NCBI RefSeq assembly: GCF_003122485.1
Contig: NZ_JRFU01000049.1
Span: 1-34,903, forward strand
Direction: 5' to 3'
DNA from: Eubacterium ramulus
GTDB lineage: Bacteria; Bacillota; Clostridia; Lachnospirales; Lachnospiraceae
Length of the DNA: 34,903 nucleotides
Each line of letters starts with the position of its first letter. Position 1 is the first letter of the stretch. The notes beneath the pieces were generated by a model. The model searched no databases, had not been told where the DNA came from, and saw only the letters and a list, made by a program, of their open reading frames with translations. A program made the translations under genes and the position numbers. Shown piece after piece: positions 15,240 through 22,571 of the stretch.

Positions 15240-16079
15240 TTATGGGTTACTTCTGTCGGATTGCATTTTCCGATAGACCGCTTCTTTCGTGGCTTCTCGG
15301 AAAAAGCTATCCTGTCTGGTATATGACAGATGTTCATTCTGGATATAAGCGTCTGATTCGCAATCATATTCGTAAGGGATTACCTGTGCTGTTCCCTGTT
15401 TTTCATCAATTCCATAGATAATTACTTTGGAATCTCTCAATGCCAGTCCGAGTGTCAGAAAGCCGGAAGTGAAATAATTGTTGTTGTGTGGAGCGGTTAT
15501 GCTTTTCAGTGCATGAAAGAAGTCTGCTACTTCCTCAGTCTGTCCATTCTCAAAAGCCGGAATGATATGTAAGGTGTTGTTTGCCTTATCTGCATATGCC
15601 CGGCAGACCAGAACGGAAGAATCCTCTTTTTGTATGATACCGTCAAAATAATCGCCGGAGTATGCAGTTGGCTGATAGAAAATGGCGGTTTCTTTTGTTG
15701 TAAGGTTATGATAAGTCAGAAAGCCGTTTACAAGCCGGACAATCTCGACATCATCCCCGTAGGTAAATCCGTTCTGCTCTAAAAGAGAATAGAAAGTTCT
15801 GGTAAATTCTTCCGGCAGTTCAATCCCCAGTTTTTCTGTGATAAGCATATCTACATATTCTTTAAATGAACCATACAGAAGTTCATTCAGCGTCATATTG
15901 CCCAACGTGGCAATCTGCTTCAAGCGTTTCTCATTGGGAAGATTCACACCCTTTTCCCAACTGTTTACAGAGCCTTTCGGGGCATTATCTATGATTTCCC
16001 CAAACTTCTGCATACTGTAACCGTATTTCTTGCGTATCTGTAAAATTCGTTTTCCTACTGCTTCTTTATTCACAAACAT
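15240..16079 (-). CDS. XRE-family repressor of the IME
   Basis: 279 aa from ATG 16079, with GAGG 7 bp upstream; the GTG at 16085 is rejected. An N-terminal HTH (GKRILQIRKKYGYSMQKFGE, then SVNSWEKGVNLPNEKRLKQI) is followed by a long domain I do not recognise, containing WEKG, AYSGDYFDGI and SSVLVCRAY. It is divergent from the DUF961/relaxase operon, the position of ImmR in ICEBs1. No ImmA-like metalloprotease gene is present, so induction must differ. Repeats GTAAGGG at 16128 and 16194 are candidate operators. Confidence 0.85.
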   Translation of the reverse strand: MFVNKEAVGKRILQIRKKYGYSMQKFGEIIDNAPKGSVNSWEKGVNLPNEKRLKQIATLGNMTLNELLYGSFKEYVDMLITEKLGIELPEEFTRTFYSLLEQNGFTYGDDVEIVRLVNGFLTYHNLTTKETAIFYQPTAYSGDYFDGIIQKEDSSVLVCRAYADKANNTLHIIPAFENGQTEEVADFFHALKSITAPHNNNYFTSGFLTLGLALRDSKVIIYGIDEKQGTAQVIPYEYDCESDAYIQNEHLSYTRQDSFFREATKEAVYRKMQSDRSNP

Positions 16080-16127
16080 ATGCACACCTCGTTTCTGTTT
16101 TCATCATAACACAAGATAAGGATAAAT

Positions 16128-16246
16128 GTAAGGGTAAAATTATAATAAGTTATAAAAAGATATAGTTAAGCGTTTGAAATACAAAAATAAAAAGTAAGGG
16201 AAAAAGTAAAATAATTGTTGACAAGAAGAAAAAACAGGTCTATGAT
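16128..16246 (+). promoter_or_regulatory. IME transfer operon promoter with GTAAGGG repeats
   Basis: TTGACA (16218-16223), a 17-bp spacer and TATGAT (16241-16246) form a near-consensus promoter facing the DUF961/relaxase genes. GTAAGGG occurs at 16128-16134 and 16194-16200, each followed by TAAAAT within a few bases; the second is 17 bp before the -35. This suits repression by the divergent XRE protein. Confidence 0.72.
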
Positions 16247-16362
16247 GAGGTTAAGAGGTAAGGAGAAAAGTAATGAAATAAATATAGACGTGGATATGAA
16301 AAGGACTTGTCACACTTACCAGACACTCATTCACCATGATTTCAAAAAAGGAGAAATGTAGC

Positions 16363-16695
16363 ATGCAGATTACATTGACAAAAGAACAGGTCAGAGAAGC
16401 GTTCGGGGAACTCCGTTACATGGGAGCAGACTACTGCTACAAGTATGATAAGGAAACCCGGAAGAAAACCGAGGAAGTGGAAGCATTGAAACTTCACCTC
16501 GGAAGCATGAAACTTGGAAACAGCGTAGATATCCGTCTGGAAGCAACAGAACTTCCAAAGGTAGAGCCTTACACAGTGGTAGAACTAGAAGAAGCGGTAT
16601 ATGCCCCTTATGTGCAGAGAGGAAACTTCCCGGTATTGGTGGACAGAATCTCCTGCAAGGGTATCCGTGTTGTTACCGGAAAAGGAAACGTGTAG
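16363..16695 (+). CDS. DUF961/YdcP-like accessory protein (HelP-type candidate)
   Basis: 110 aa from ATG 16363, nine bases after AAAAAAGGAG; the ATG at 16336 is rejected. The protein is small, soluble and beta-rich (GNSVDIRLEATELPKVEPYT, ending GIRVVTGKGNV). Its position as first gene before an Orf20-type relaxase matches the DUF961 proteins of Tn916 and ICEBs1, where HelP assists helicase processivity during rolling-circle replication. Assignment is mostly by position and size. Confidence 0.6.
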   Translation: MQITLTKEQVREAFGELRYMGADYCYKYDKETRKKTEEVEALKLHLGSMKLGNSVDIRLEATELPKVEPYTVVELEEAVYAPYVQRGNFPVLVDRISCKGIRVVTGKGNV

Positions 16696-16700
16696 AGACT

Positions 16701-16789
16701 GTTCCCGGAAATTCTCTGCGGACTGCTCCGTACAGCGTGAAAGGAGCAAAGGGAGTAGAGGAAGTTCCGGGAACGTGGCGAAAGCCACG
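16701..16789. repeat. Stem-loop cluster upstream of the IME oriT
   Basis: GTTCCCGGAA (16701-16710) pairs with TTCCGGGAAC (16765-16774) around an inner GCTCC/GGAGC pair. Next comes CGTGGC-GAAA-GCCACG (16774-16789), a 6-bp stem with a GNRA tetraloop. The cluster fills the gap between the DUF961 stop and the relaxase start, and could be part of the transfer origin or a single-strand replication origin. Confidence 0.65.
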
Positions 16790-16809
16790 GCATACTACGA
16801 AAGGCAGGG

Positions 16810-17946
16810 ATGATGATAACAGAGGTAATGAAAATTTCAGAACCCCCCTATACTAACAGGGGGGTAACTCGTCAGAAAGAAGATTTGACAGCACTGATTG
16901 ACTGGTGTCAGATTACTGTCAAAGGTGTAGACGTGTTCATAATCATAGAAGATATCTTGCGGATTCCACTGAGTTTTATGGAACTGCATGGTAAGGAAAA
17001 AGGAATTGCTGGACACGAACTGATAGCAAGATTTGACAATATCAAGATTCTGAAACCGACAGGAAATGCACAGTATGAGGGATTTCAGATTCTTATGAGT
17101 GGTTCGGGGTGCAGGAATTATGAAAATTTCCTTATGATGAATAAGGAAACATGGTTTGATTTTCTGGAAAGAGTTTGCAGATACCCGGTGAATTTTCCGA
17201 GGATAGACTTGGCAATCGACGATACAAAGCCTTATCTGTCTATCCCGGAATTGATTCGTCTGAAAAACGAGGGGCTGATATCTAGTCAGTTGCGTGATAC
17301 AGCAGAGAATCGTTCTGATAGACTGAAAGAGGATGAAATAGAAGCGCAGGGAAAAACACTATATCTCGGCAGTAAACACAGTGATTTTCGGATTACATTC
17401 TATGAAAAGGGATATGAACAGGCAGAAAAGTTCGGAAAAGAACTCAACCCGGACTGGAACAGATATGAACTTCGATTCCGGCACAAAAAAGCGGTCAGAT
17501 TAGTAGAAGAACTTCTGAAAGACAGGGATGTGGCACGGATTGCGTTGTCTGTATTAAACGAGAAAGTGCGGTTTTTACAGAAGCCGGAAAACAGCACGGT
17601 TACAAGAAAACGGCTTTATCCTACTTATCCCCCGTGGGAAGAACTCATGCAGGATGTAGGGAAGATAAAGTTGACCATGAATCCAGAGAAAAAGACACTG
17701 GAACGAACATGGCAGTGGCTGAACGTAGCAGTTTCGCCCTCTTTAAAGCTAATGGATAAAATCGGAAAACTGGATAACAGAGATTATATCCGCCAGCTAA
17801 TAGAACGGGGGCAGATGAACGAAGAACAACAACGCATATATGAGGACTATAAAAAATCTTTCCTTTTGAGGGAAGAAGAAAGGAGAATCTTTGACAGAAC
17901 ATACACAGAAAACGATACAGACAAAGAAAGCCCTTACAGTGAATGA
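16810..17946 (+). CDS. Relaxase / rolling-circle initiator, Tn916 Orf20/ICEBs1 NicK type
   Basis: A 378-aa protein with the Rep_trans (replication initiation factor) layout: LTALIDWCQITVKGVDVF near the N terminus, GFQILMSGSGCRNYE, FPRIDLAIDDTKPY (a metal-binding-like segment), then LYLGSKHSDFRITFYEKGYE and RYELRFRHKKA. It nicks oriT and initiates both transfer and rolling-circle replication. Its 5' end contains the oriT inverted repeat (16842-16865), as in ICEBs1 nicK. The start is ATG 16810; AGGCAGGG is a weak ribosome binding site. Its 3' end overlaps the excisionase gene by 56 bp. Confidence 0.88.
   Translation: MMITEVMKISEPPYTNRGVTRQKEDLTALIDWCQITVKGVDVFIIIEDILRIPLSFMELHGKEKGIAGHELIARFDNIKILKPTGNAQYEGFQILMSGSGCRNYENFLMMNKETWFDFLERVCRYPVNFPRIDLAIDDTKPYLSIPELIRLKNEGLISSQLRDTAENRSDRLKEDEIEAQGKTLYLGSKHSDFRITFYEKGYEQAEKFGKELNPDWNRYELRFRHKKAVRLVEELLKDRDVARIALSVLNEKVRFLQKPENSTVTRKRLYPTYPPWEELMQDVGKIKLTMNPEKKTLERTWQWLNVAVSPSLKLMDKIGKLDNRDYIRQLIERGQMNEEQQRIYEDYKKSFLLREEERRIFDRTYTENDTDKESPYSE
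16842..16865 (+). other. oriT nic-site inverted repeat of the IME
   Basis: ACCCCCC, then TATACTAACA, then GGGGGGT: a 24-bp arrangement matching in length, arms and the CTAACAG core the published ICEBs1 oriT as I remember it. It lies inside the first codons of the relaxase gene, where ICEBs1 oriT also overlaps nicK. Confidence 0.82.
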
Positions 17947-18124
17947 AGCGTCAGAGTATACGGGAATTGGAAGAAATAATCTGCGAAAGCTGATTACATG
18001 GCAGAAGATTCCGGTCATAAGGATTGGAAATAAGATTCTTATACGCTCTGAGGTTTTAGACCAGTTTTTGAAGAAAAACGAAGGGCATAATCTGAAAAAT
18101 AAATATGAAGTAATTGCAGTATAA
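17891..18124 (+). CDS. xis: Excisionase (Tn916 Xis-like)
   Basis: A 77-aa basic protein with a MerR-like winged HTH: LTVNEASEYTGIGRNNLRKL, then IPVIRIGNKILIRSEVLDQF. This is the pattern of Tn916-type excisionases, which bend DNA at the element ends to direct the integrase toward excision. TTG start at 17891 with AGGAG 5 bp upstream. It overlaps the relaxase end and sits 67 bp before int. Confidence 0.88.
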   Translation: MTEHTQKTIQTKKALTVNEASEYTGIGRNNLRKLITWQKIPVIRIGNKILIRSEVLDQFLKKNEGHNLKNKYEVIAV

Positions 18125-18169
18125 ACACAAATAAGCATATAATACTGTCAGACCAGTTCTGATAGTCCT

Positions 18170-18189
18170 TGCACGGAAAGGAGCGTGCA
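18170..18189 (+). promoter_or_regulatory. int ribosome binding site in a hairpin loop
   Basis: TGCACG (18170-18175) and CGTGCA (18184-18189) enclose exactly GAAAGGAG, the int ribosome binding site; outer CCTTG and CAAGG can extend the stem over the TTG start. This suggests damped or regulated integrase translation. Confidence 0.55.
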
Positions 18190-18191
18190 GA

Positions 18192-19397
18192 TTGGGCAAG
18201 GACTTAAAAGGAAATCCATTACCGCCGGGAATTATGCAGAGAAAAAGCGGAATTTACAGAGGGCGGTTTTATTACAAAGGAGAAACGTATACAAAAGATA
18301 ATGCGGACTTAAAAAAGTTAGTTCAAGAAATGGAAGATTTACGCTATGAAGTCAAGCATGGGTTGAAAGGAAAGGGCGATAATATCACTCTGGATACATG
18401 GTTTGATATCTGGCTGAATACCCATAAGAAGCGGACTATCAAGGAGAGTACACAAGTACGTTATGATGATTTTTACAGACGTTACATAAAGAAGCAGATA
18501 GGAAAACAACGTGTGGCAGATTTTAATCCGATTATTTTGGAACGTCTGCTTCAGAATATGGCAGATGATGATTACAGCACAAAGACTATACGGGATGTGT
18601 ATAATATTCTCAATGCTATGTTCAAATATGCAGTGCATAACAGGATTCTTACATTCAACCCATGTGCAGGAGTGGAAGTTCCCAAAACAAAGACAAAACA
18701 GATACGGGTACTGACTGTGAAAGAACAACGGGAAGTATTGGAACACGCAAAGGAGAGAATACACGAGAATCTCATACAGGTAGCACTCGGAACGGGAATG
18801 CGTGGCGGAGAACTGCTTGGGCTTACATGGGATGATGTAGATTTTCGGAAACGGGAAATTTCTGTAAATAAAACGTTGGTGTATATCAAAGATAAGGAAA
18901 CAAAGAAGTATGTATTCAAGTACCAGACACCAAAGACAAAGAACAGTATACGGACGATTCCCATGCAGGACAGTGTGTATAAGGCTTTAAAACGTCAGTG
19001 GATTCAGTTGAAAGAAATGCAGTTGTCAGCTAGTGAATGGCAACCATTAGAGGGATTTGAAAATCTTGTGTTTGTTGGAAAGAACGGAAAACCGATTACA
19101 GAACACACCTTTCAAGTGACGTTAGACTGGATAGAAAAATCTATCAATAAGGAACGAAAAAAGCAGGCAGAGAAAAACAAGACAGTGTTTATACCGATTC
19201 CGCATTTTTATCCACATGCACTTCGTCATACTTTTGCAACGCGTTGTTTTGAAGCCGGGATTGACGCAAAGGTAGTACAAGGATTCCTCGGACATTATTC
19301 CATAGCAATCACACTGGATTTGTATACGCACGTCACAGATGATAAAGCAAAATCGGAAATGGATAAATTACAGAATTTGTATAAGGAAATCATATAA
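18192..19397 (+). CDS. int: Tyrosine recombinase, Tn916 Int-type
   Basis: 401 aa, close to the 405 aa of Tn916 Int. It has an N-terminal arm-binding domain (GIYRGRFYYKGETYTKDNAD), a SAM-like core-binding domain and a catalytic domain with Arg in GTGMRGGELLGLTWDDVDF, HALRHTFATR, GHYSI and the tyrosine nucleophile in LDLYTHV. It catalyses integration and excision of the IME. TTG start at 18192, with AAAGGAG in a hairpin loop upstream. It is the last IME gene; a terminator and the arm-type repeats follow. Confidence 0.93.
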   Translation: MGKDLKGNPLPPGIMQRKSGIYRGRFYYKGETYTKDNADLKKLVQEMEDLRYEVKHGLKGKGDNITLDTWFDIWLNTHKKRTIKESTQVRYDDFYRRYIKKQIGKQRVADFNPIILERLLQNMADDDYSTKTIRDVYNILNAMFKYAVHNRILTFNPCAGVEVPKTKTKQIRVLTVKEQREVLEHAKERIHENLIQVALGTGMRGGELLGLTWDDVDFRKREISVNKTLVYIKDKETKKYVFKYQTPKTKNSIRTIPMQDSVYKALKRQWIQLKEMQLSASEWQPLEGFENLVFVGKNGKPITEHTFQVTLDWIEKSINKERKKQAEKNKTVFIPIPHFYPHALRHTFATRCFEAGIDAKVVQGFLGHYSIAITLDLYTHVTDDKAKSEMDKLQNLYKEII

Positions 19398-19452
19398 TCA
19401 GAACAAGAATAAGAAAGAGAATAGAAAAGGTGCAACATTTCTTTAGAAAATT

Positions 19453-19474
19453 ATTTGACCGAGATTTGACCGAA
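19453..19474 (+). repeat. IME right arm-type repeats
   Basis: Two tandem copies of ATTTGACCGA (19453-19462 and 19464-19473), 11 bp apart, match the left pair at 13407-13428. They lie about 90 bp from the inferred right end. Confidence 0.65.
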
Positions 19475-19503
19475 GCGGATTTTGCAACAAGTACAGAACA
19501 GCG

Positions 19504-19545
19504 AAAACCCGCTAACCACAAGGGCTAACGGGCTTCGTTGTTTTA
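19504..19545 (+). terminator. Terminator after IME int
   Basis: CCCGCTAACC, a short loop and GGCTAACGGG form an imperfect stem, followed by CTTCGTTGTTTT. It isolates the element from the sigma 3' half. Confidence 0.65.
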
Positions 19546-19564
19546 TAGTTATCTAAAGGAATGA

Positions 19565-19954
19565 GATACAGATAACTACAGCACATTCAAACCCTATTTA
19601 GGAACAATCGCAAGAAACATGGCAAAAAACGCATTACGAAAAACCTCTAAGATGCATTTTGAAAATTACGAAGATGCGTTTCAGGTTGGAACGAACGAAC
19701 ATATTGAATACGGGCCGTTAAAAGAAGAAGTAATCAAATGCTTAAAAGAAAGCATATATGAACTATCAGTTGACGAAAGAAAATGTTTTATCTCGTACTA
19801 CTATTACACTAAGACAATCGCTGTAATAGCAGAAGAAACCGGATTAAAAGAATCTACAGTAAAATCCAAACTGTTACGCGGACGTAAAAAATTAAAACTA
19901 AAAATGGAAAAGAAGGGATTTAGATATGAAGACTGTAAAATTTTCTTTGAATGA
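19565..19954 (+). pseudogene. ECF sigma factor, 3' half (interrupted by IME)
   Basis: The sigma frame is open from 19565 (DTDNYSTFKPYLGTIARNMA) to the stop at 19954 and contains the end of region 2 and region 4: LSVDERKCFISYYYY, then IAVIAEETGLKESTVKSKLL and RGRKKLKLKM. An internal ATG at 19619 could start a region-4-only peptide, but it has no good ribosome binding site. The 5' half is at 13096-13302; joined they make a 198-codon ECF sigma factor. It overlaps the anti-sigma gene by 29 bp. Confidence 0.85.
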
Positions 19955-20732
19955 GTTAATGAGTGAAATTGATGAATCTTTTATTGAGGAAGTGTATTTT
20001 CATGATTGCAATAAAATACTGAAAAAATATTCCAAACAAAAGATACGTCAAAATGTATTTTGTAAAACAGCTTCAAAACATAAGCCTTTAAAGTTCACTT
20101 ATAGAACTGCAATTATTGTAACTGTGGTTTCAGTGTTTTTGTGTATGCCTGTATATGCTGCAATCAGTCATCTGTTAACATCGGCTTTAATTGATGACAG
20201 CAATCGACATTTAATCGGGACAGAAACCAATGATAGAAGCTACATCATATTAAAAGACGGTGTATATACCAATGAAAATGGGAAAGTTGTTGATATTGAG
20301 GAATTAGCCAAATCTTCATCAGAATTTCCTGAAAGCAGAATTGTTAAAAGCAGTCTGATGCCTAATTTCATACCATCATCAATAGTAGAGATTCCTACTG
20401 ATAAATCAGATGAAATGTATATCATTCCAGAAATAATTCTAATCAACAATTCACTTTGTGTACTTACACAAGACAATGGAAAGGGATGGGAACTAACTGA
20501 TAAAGATAATATAGTCATTTCGTTTGATAAATATAAATCAGACATTACAGTATCCCAAGATTTGATTATCGGTTATGTAAAAGACGGGATAATGTATGAA
20601 GGAGAAGTGTTCGATGAACTGAGTGGAAAATATAGTTTCTCACCAGATGAAAAAGGGGAATATTTTTTCTATCTGCTTAGCGGAAGTTCCGATTATCTAT
20701 CTCTTAAAAGCGGTAATCTGGAGGTAAATTAA
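19926..20732 (+). CDS. Putative membrane anti-sigma factor
   Basis: A 268-aa protein with a 50-60-residue cytoplasmic N terminus, one transmembrane segment at about 58-80 (YRTAIIVTVVSVFLCMPVYA) and an extracellular domain of about 190 residues rich in beta-type sequence. Such a layout directly after, and overlapping, an ECF sigma gene is that of an anti-sigma factor sensing an outside signal. No zinc-binding (ZAS) HxxxCxxC motif is obvious. The partner sigma gene is split by the IME, so the protein is currently without its target. Confidence 0.7.
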   Translation: MKTVKFSLNELMSEIDESFIEEVYFHDCNKILKKYSKQKIRQNVFCKTASKHKPLKFTYRTAIIVTVVSVFLCMPVYAAISHLLTSALIDDSNRHLIGTETNDRSYIILKDGVYTNENGKVVDIEELAKSSSEFPESRIVKSSLMPNFIPSSIVEIPTDKSDEMYIIPEIILINNSLCVLTQDNGKGWELTDKDNIVISFDKYKSDITVSQDLIIGYVKDGIMYEGEVFDELSGKYSFSPDEKGEYFFYLLSGSSDYLSLKSGNLEVN

Positions 20733-20784
20733 ATGTTGCTTTTGCGGGACTTCAGCATACCAATTAACTTTAGTATAAGGACGG

Positions 20785-20818
20785 GAAGACCTCTTCCGTA
20801 CAGGAATAGGTCTTCTTG
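20785..20818 (+). terminator. Terminator-like hairpin after the anti-sigma gene
   Basis: GAAGACCT (20785-20792) and AGGTCTTC (20808-20815), with TTCC/GGAA pairing inside, are followed by TTGCT. The T run is short. Confidence 0.55.
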
Positions 20819-20857
20819 CTGTCTCCGTGCATGCTTTAAAGTATAAATAGGCTTTAA

Positions 20858-21257
20858 TCTGGATACAATTTCAACTGCATCGTTGATACACGCTGTGTTT
20901 ATCTCGTTTACTGTATCATTCATAAGAATTTAATTGGTTATGTTTATTGTGATGATAGAGTAGCCTTTGTTTTGAACATCTTCCTTGAAAGATTTGTAAA
21001 CGATACTGTAGATTATCATATTCATTATGTCGGCGTAGATTCTTTAGATGAAGAATGTATTGAATGCAGAAAATACTCTGATTATTGTGAACATATTTTA
21101 CCTGCTTTCTGGATAGATGACGATTTTTGTGAATAATGAAACACTGGTGTTTGGTTATTCAAAATTTAAGCTGATAGATACTGGTGTTAAGTATATTAAT
21201 CCGAAGCATTTTTCCGTAAAAAACTTTGTAAAGTATTGCAGATTCAATAAAGAGTGA
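20858..21257 (+). pseudogene. Gene remnants without usable starts
   Basis: This gap has no intact gene but two coding-like pieces. A frame open from 20858 to 21136 lacks an ATG and reads YVYCDDRVAFVLNIFLERFV, then CIECRKYSDYCEHILPAFW. A second, in another frame, runs from GTG 21130 to 21257 and reads FGYSKFKLIDTGVKY, then FSVKNFVKYCRFNKE. Both look like C-terminal leftovers of proteins I cannot name. A minus-strand frame (20729-20923) overlaps the first, so the coding strand is uncertain. Confidence 0.35.
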
Positions 21258-21309
21258 AATTACAGTAAAATAAAAGATAGTTTTTTCGTTCCTTTGTTAT
21301 GCCATTGTT

Positions 21310-21726
21310 CTACGCCGGAATCTTTTCTGCCATCTCCGGCAGGCACTTCTCAAATAATTCCCGATATCTTCGATACCCTTCATCCCGGAGTGGACCTTGC
21401 AGTGATGTCAGAGACCAAAGGAGAAGCTCTTCCTCTTCCACAGCATACGGAGAGGTATAGACAAATTTTTTCCCGTCAAAATGCGGTTTTGATAACTTCA
21501 GTATTTCCGTAATCTCTCCTTTTGTTTCCGCCTGCATAATCATTTCCACTTTCTTCCGATGGAACTCGCAGACGATGCTCTCCAGAAATCCCTGCTTCAG
21601 ATAAAATTCCGCCCTTCTATAAAGTTTTACAAGAGCCTCCACTCTTTCATCAAATAACTTGTCCTTTTCACTGACTATCATCTGTGCCAGTGCGTTTGCA
21701 TGTTCCATAACCAATGCTGTTCCCAT
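21310..21726 (-). CDS. Unknown helical protein, end of recombination operon
   Basis: 138 aa from ATG 21726, with GGAGG 7 bp upstream. It is mostly helical and charged (LAQMIVSEKDKLFDERVEAL, then EFHRKKVEMIMQAETKGEIT) with no membrane segment and no family I recognise. It follows the sortase gene by 62 bp and is the last gene of the minus-strand operon. Confidence 0.7.
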   Translation of the reverse strand: MGTALVMEHANALAQMIVSEKDKLFDERVEALVKLYRRAEFYLKQGFLESIVCEFHRKKVEMIMQAETKGEITEILKLSKPHFDGKKFVYTSPYAVEEEELLLWSLTSLQGPLRDEGYRRYRELFEKCLPEMAEKIPA

Positions 21727-21788
21727 TACATTTCCTCCCATAATAAAAGCTGGCATAAGAAATTTCTTCTCACACCAGCACGATTCTT

Positions 21789-22571
21789 TTATTCCTCTGT
21801 GATGATCTCACTGCTTAATTTTCCATGTACCAGATAGCGATAATTCCGTCTGGAATTGACACAGGTAGACAGCGTAACTATCCGATCCGTTGCCGACAGC
21901 TCGGTGCCGGTATCATAATCCCTATAAGAAGACACCGTATCCAGAAACGTCTGAAAATCTTCCGCTTCCGGGAAATGATACCTATATCCCTCACTTCCGG
22001 TTCTTCCCGCATAGCAGGAAAAGATACGATACTTGAGGATCTTGTCCGGCAAATAGAGATAAAACTCCGGATGTTGTTCAAATAGCTCTTTGTCTTGGTA
22101 CTTATCCAGAGTTCCGAACATGCTCCCGTTTTTCATATTATGCCCGTACACGATCGTATTCTGATCCGTAAAGTCCGGCTGATTATGGCAGTCCACAAAG
22201 ATGCTCCCGTTGATATTGGATTCTCCCGAAAAAAGGTGATGAAGATAATATGCATTATCTTTCCCCTGTACCACCGGATAACTAATATCCAGTGCCGGAA
22301 TCTGAATCCACGCTATGACATCCGGATTAACCGCTTTTAAACCTGCAAAATCAATTTCTAGATACCTATTCTTAGGTTCCTCCTTTTCTTTCTCAGACTC
22401 CGGTGATTCTTCTTCCTCTGGTTCCTGAACATATTCCTGCAGTTTCTCGTAACTTACGTCCCCTTTCTGATACTTCAGATAAGCACCAAAGAGTTTTCCT
22501 GCCGCTGCGAGAAAAACAAGCAACAGGCAGATAATGAGTCCTGCAAGAACCGTATTTCCTTTTTTTCTCAT
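21789..22571 (-). CDS. srtB: Class B sortase
   Basis: A 260-aa protein with an N-terminal membrane anchor (residues 9-30), an acidic linker (PEEEESPESEKEKEEPK) and the sortase fold. His144 is in IVYGHNMKNGSMFG, Cys237 in VTLSTC and Arg245 in NYRYLVHG, the catalytic triad of the family. It would attach element-encoded surface proteins to the cell wall or link pilus-like structures. No sorting-signal substrate is visible in this window. Its ATG overlaps the primase stop by 4 bp (ATGA). Confidence 0.93.
   Translation of the reverse strand: MRKKGNTVLAGLIICLLLVFLAAAGKLFGAYLKYQKGDVSYEKLQEYVQEPEEEESPESEKEKEEPKNRYLEIDFAGLKAVNPDVIAWIQIPALDISYPVVQGKDNAYYLHHLFSGESNINGSIFVDCHNQPDFTDQNTIVYGHNMKNGSMFGTLDKYQDKELFEQHPEFYLYLPDKILKYRIFSCYAGRTGSEGYRYHFPEAEDFQTFLDTVSSYRDYDTGTELSATDRIVTLSTCVNSRRNYRYLVHGKLSSEIITEE

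Larger units (their letters stand above)
13297..19564 (+). mobile_element. Tn916/ICEBs1-superfamily integrative mobilizable element inside a sigma gene
   Basis: A self-contained module splits one ECF sigma gene. In order it carries a C10-like protease, a membrane-anchored protein, a divergent repressor, a DUF961-like protein, oriT plus a NicK/Orf20-type relaxase, an excisionase and an integrase at the right end. Candidate coupling sequences are TTAGGG (13297-13302) and GAATGA (19559-19564). The right one puts a TGA in the sigma frame; the left one reads Leu-Gly and keeps it open. Paired ATTTGACCGA arm-type repeats lie about 110 bp from the left end and 90 bp from the right end. No coupling protein or mating-pore genes are present, so transfer would need a helper. 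Confidence 0.82.

Noticed and set aside
20729-20923. 64-aa minus-strand frame
   Set aside because: No ribosome binding site or recognisable domain, and it crosses the hairpin following the anti-sigma gene; noted only as competing with the plus-strand remnant.
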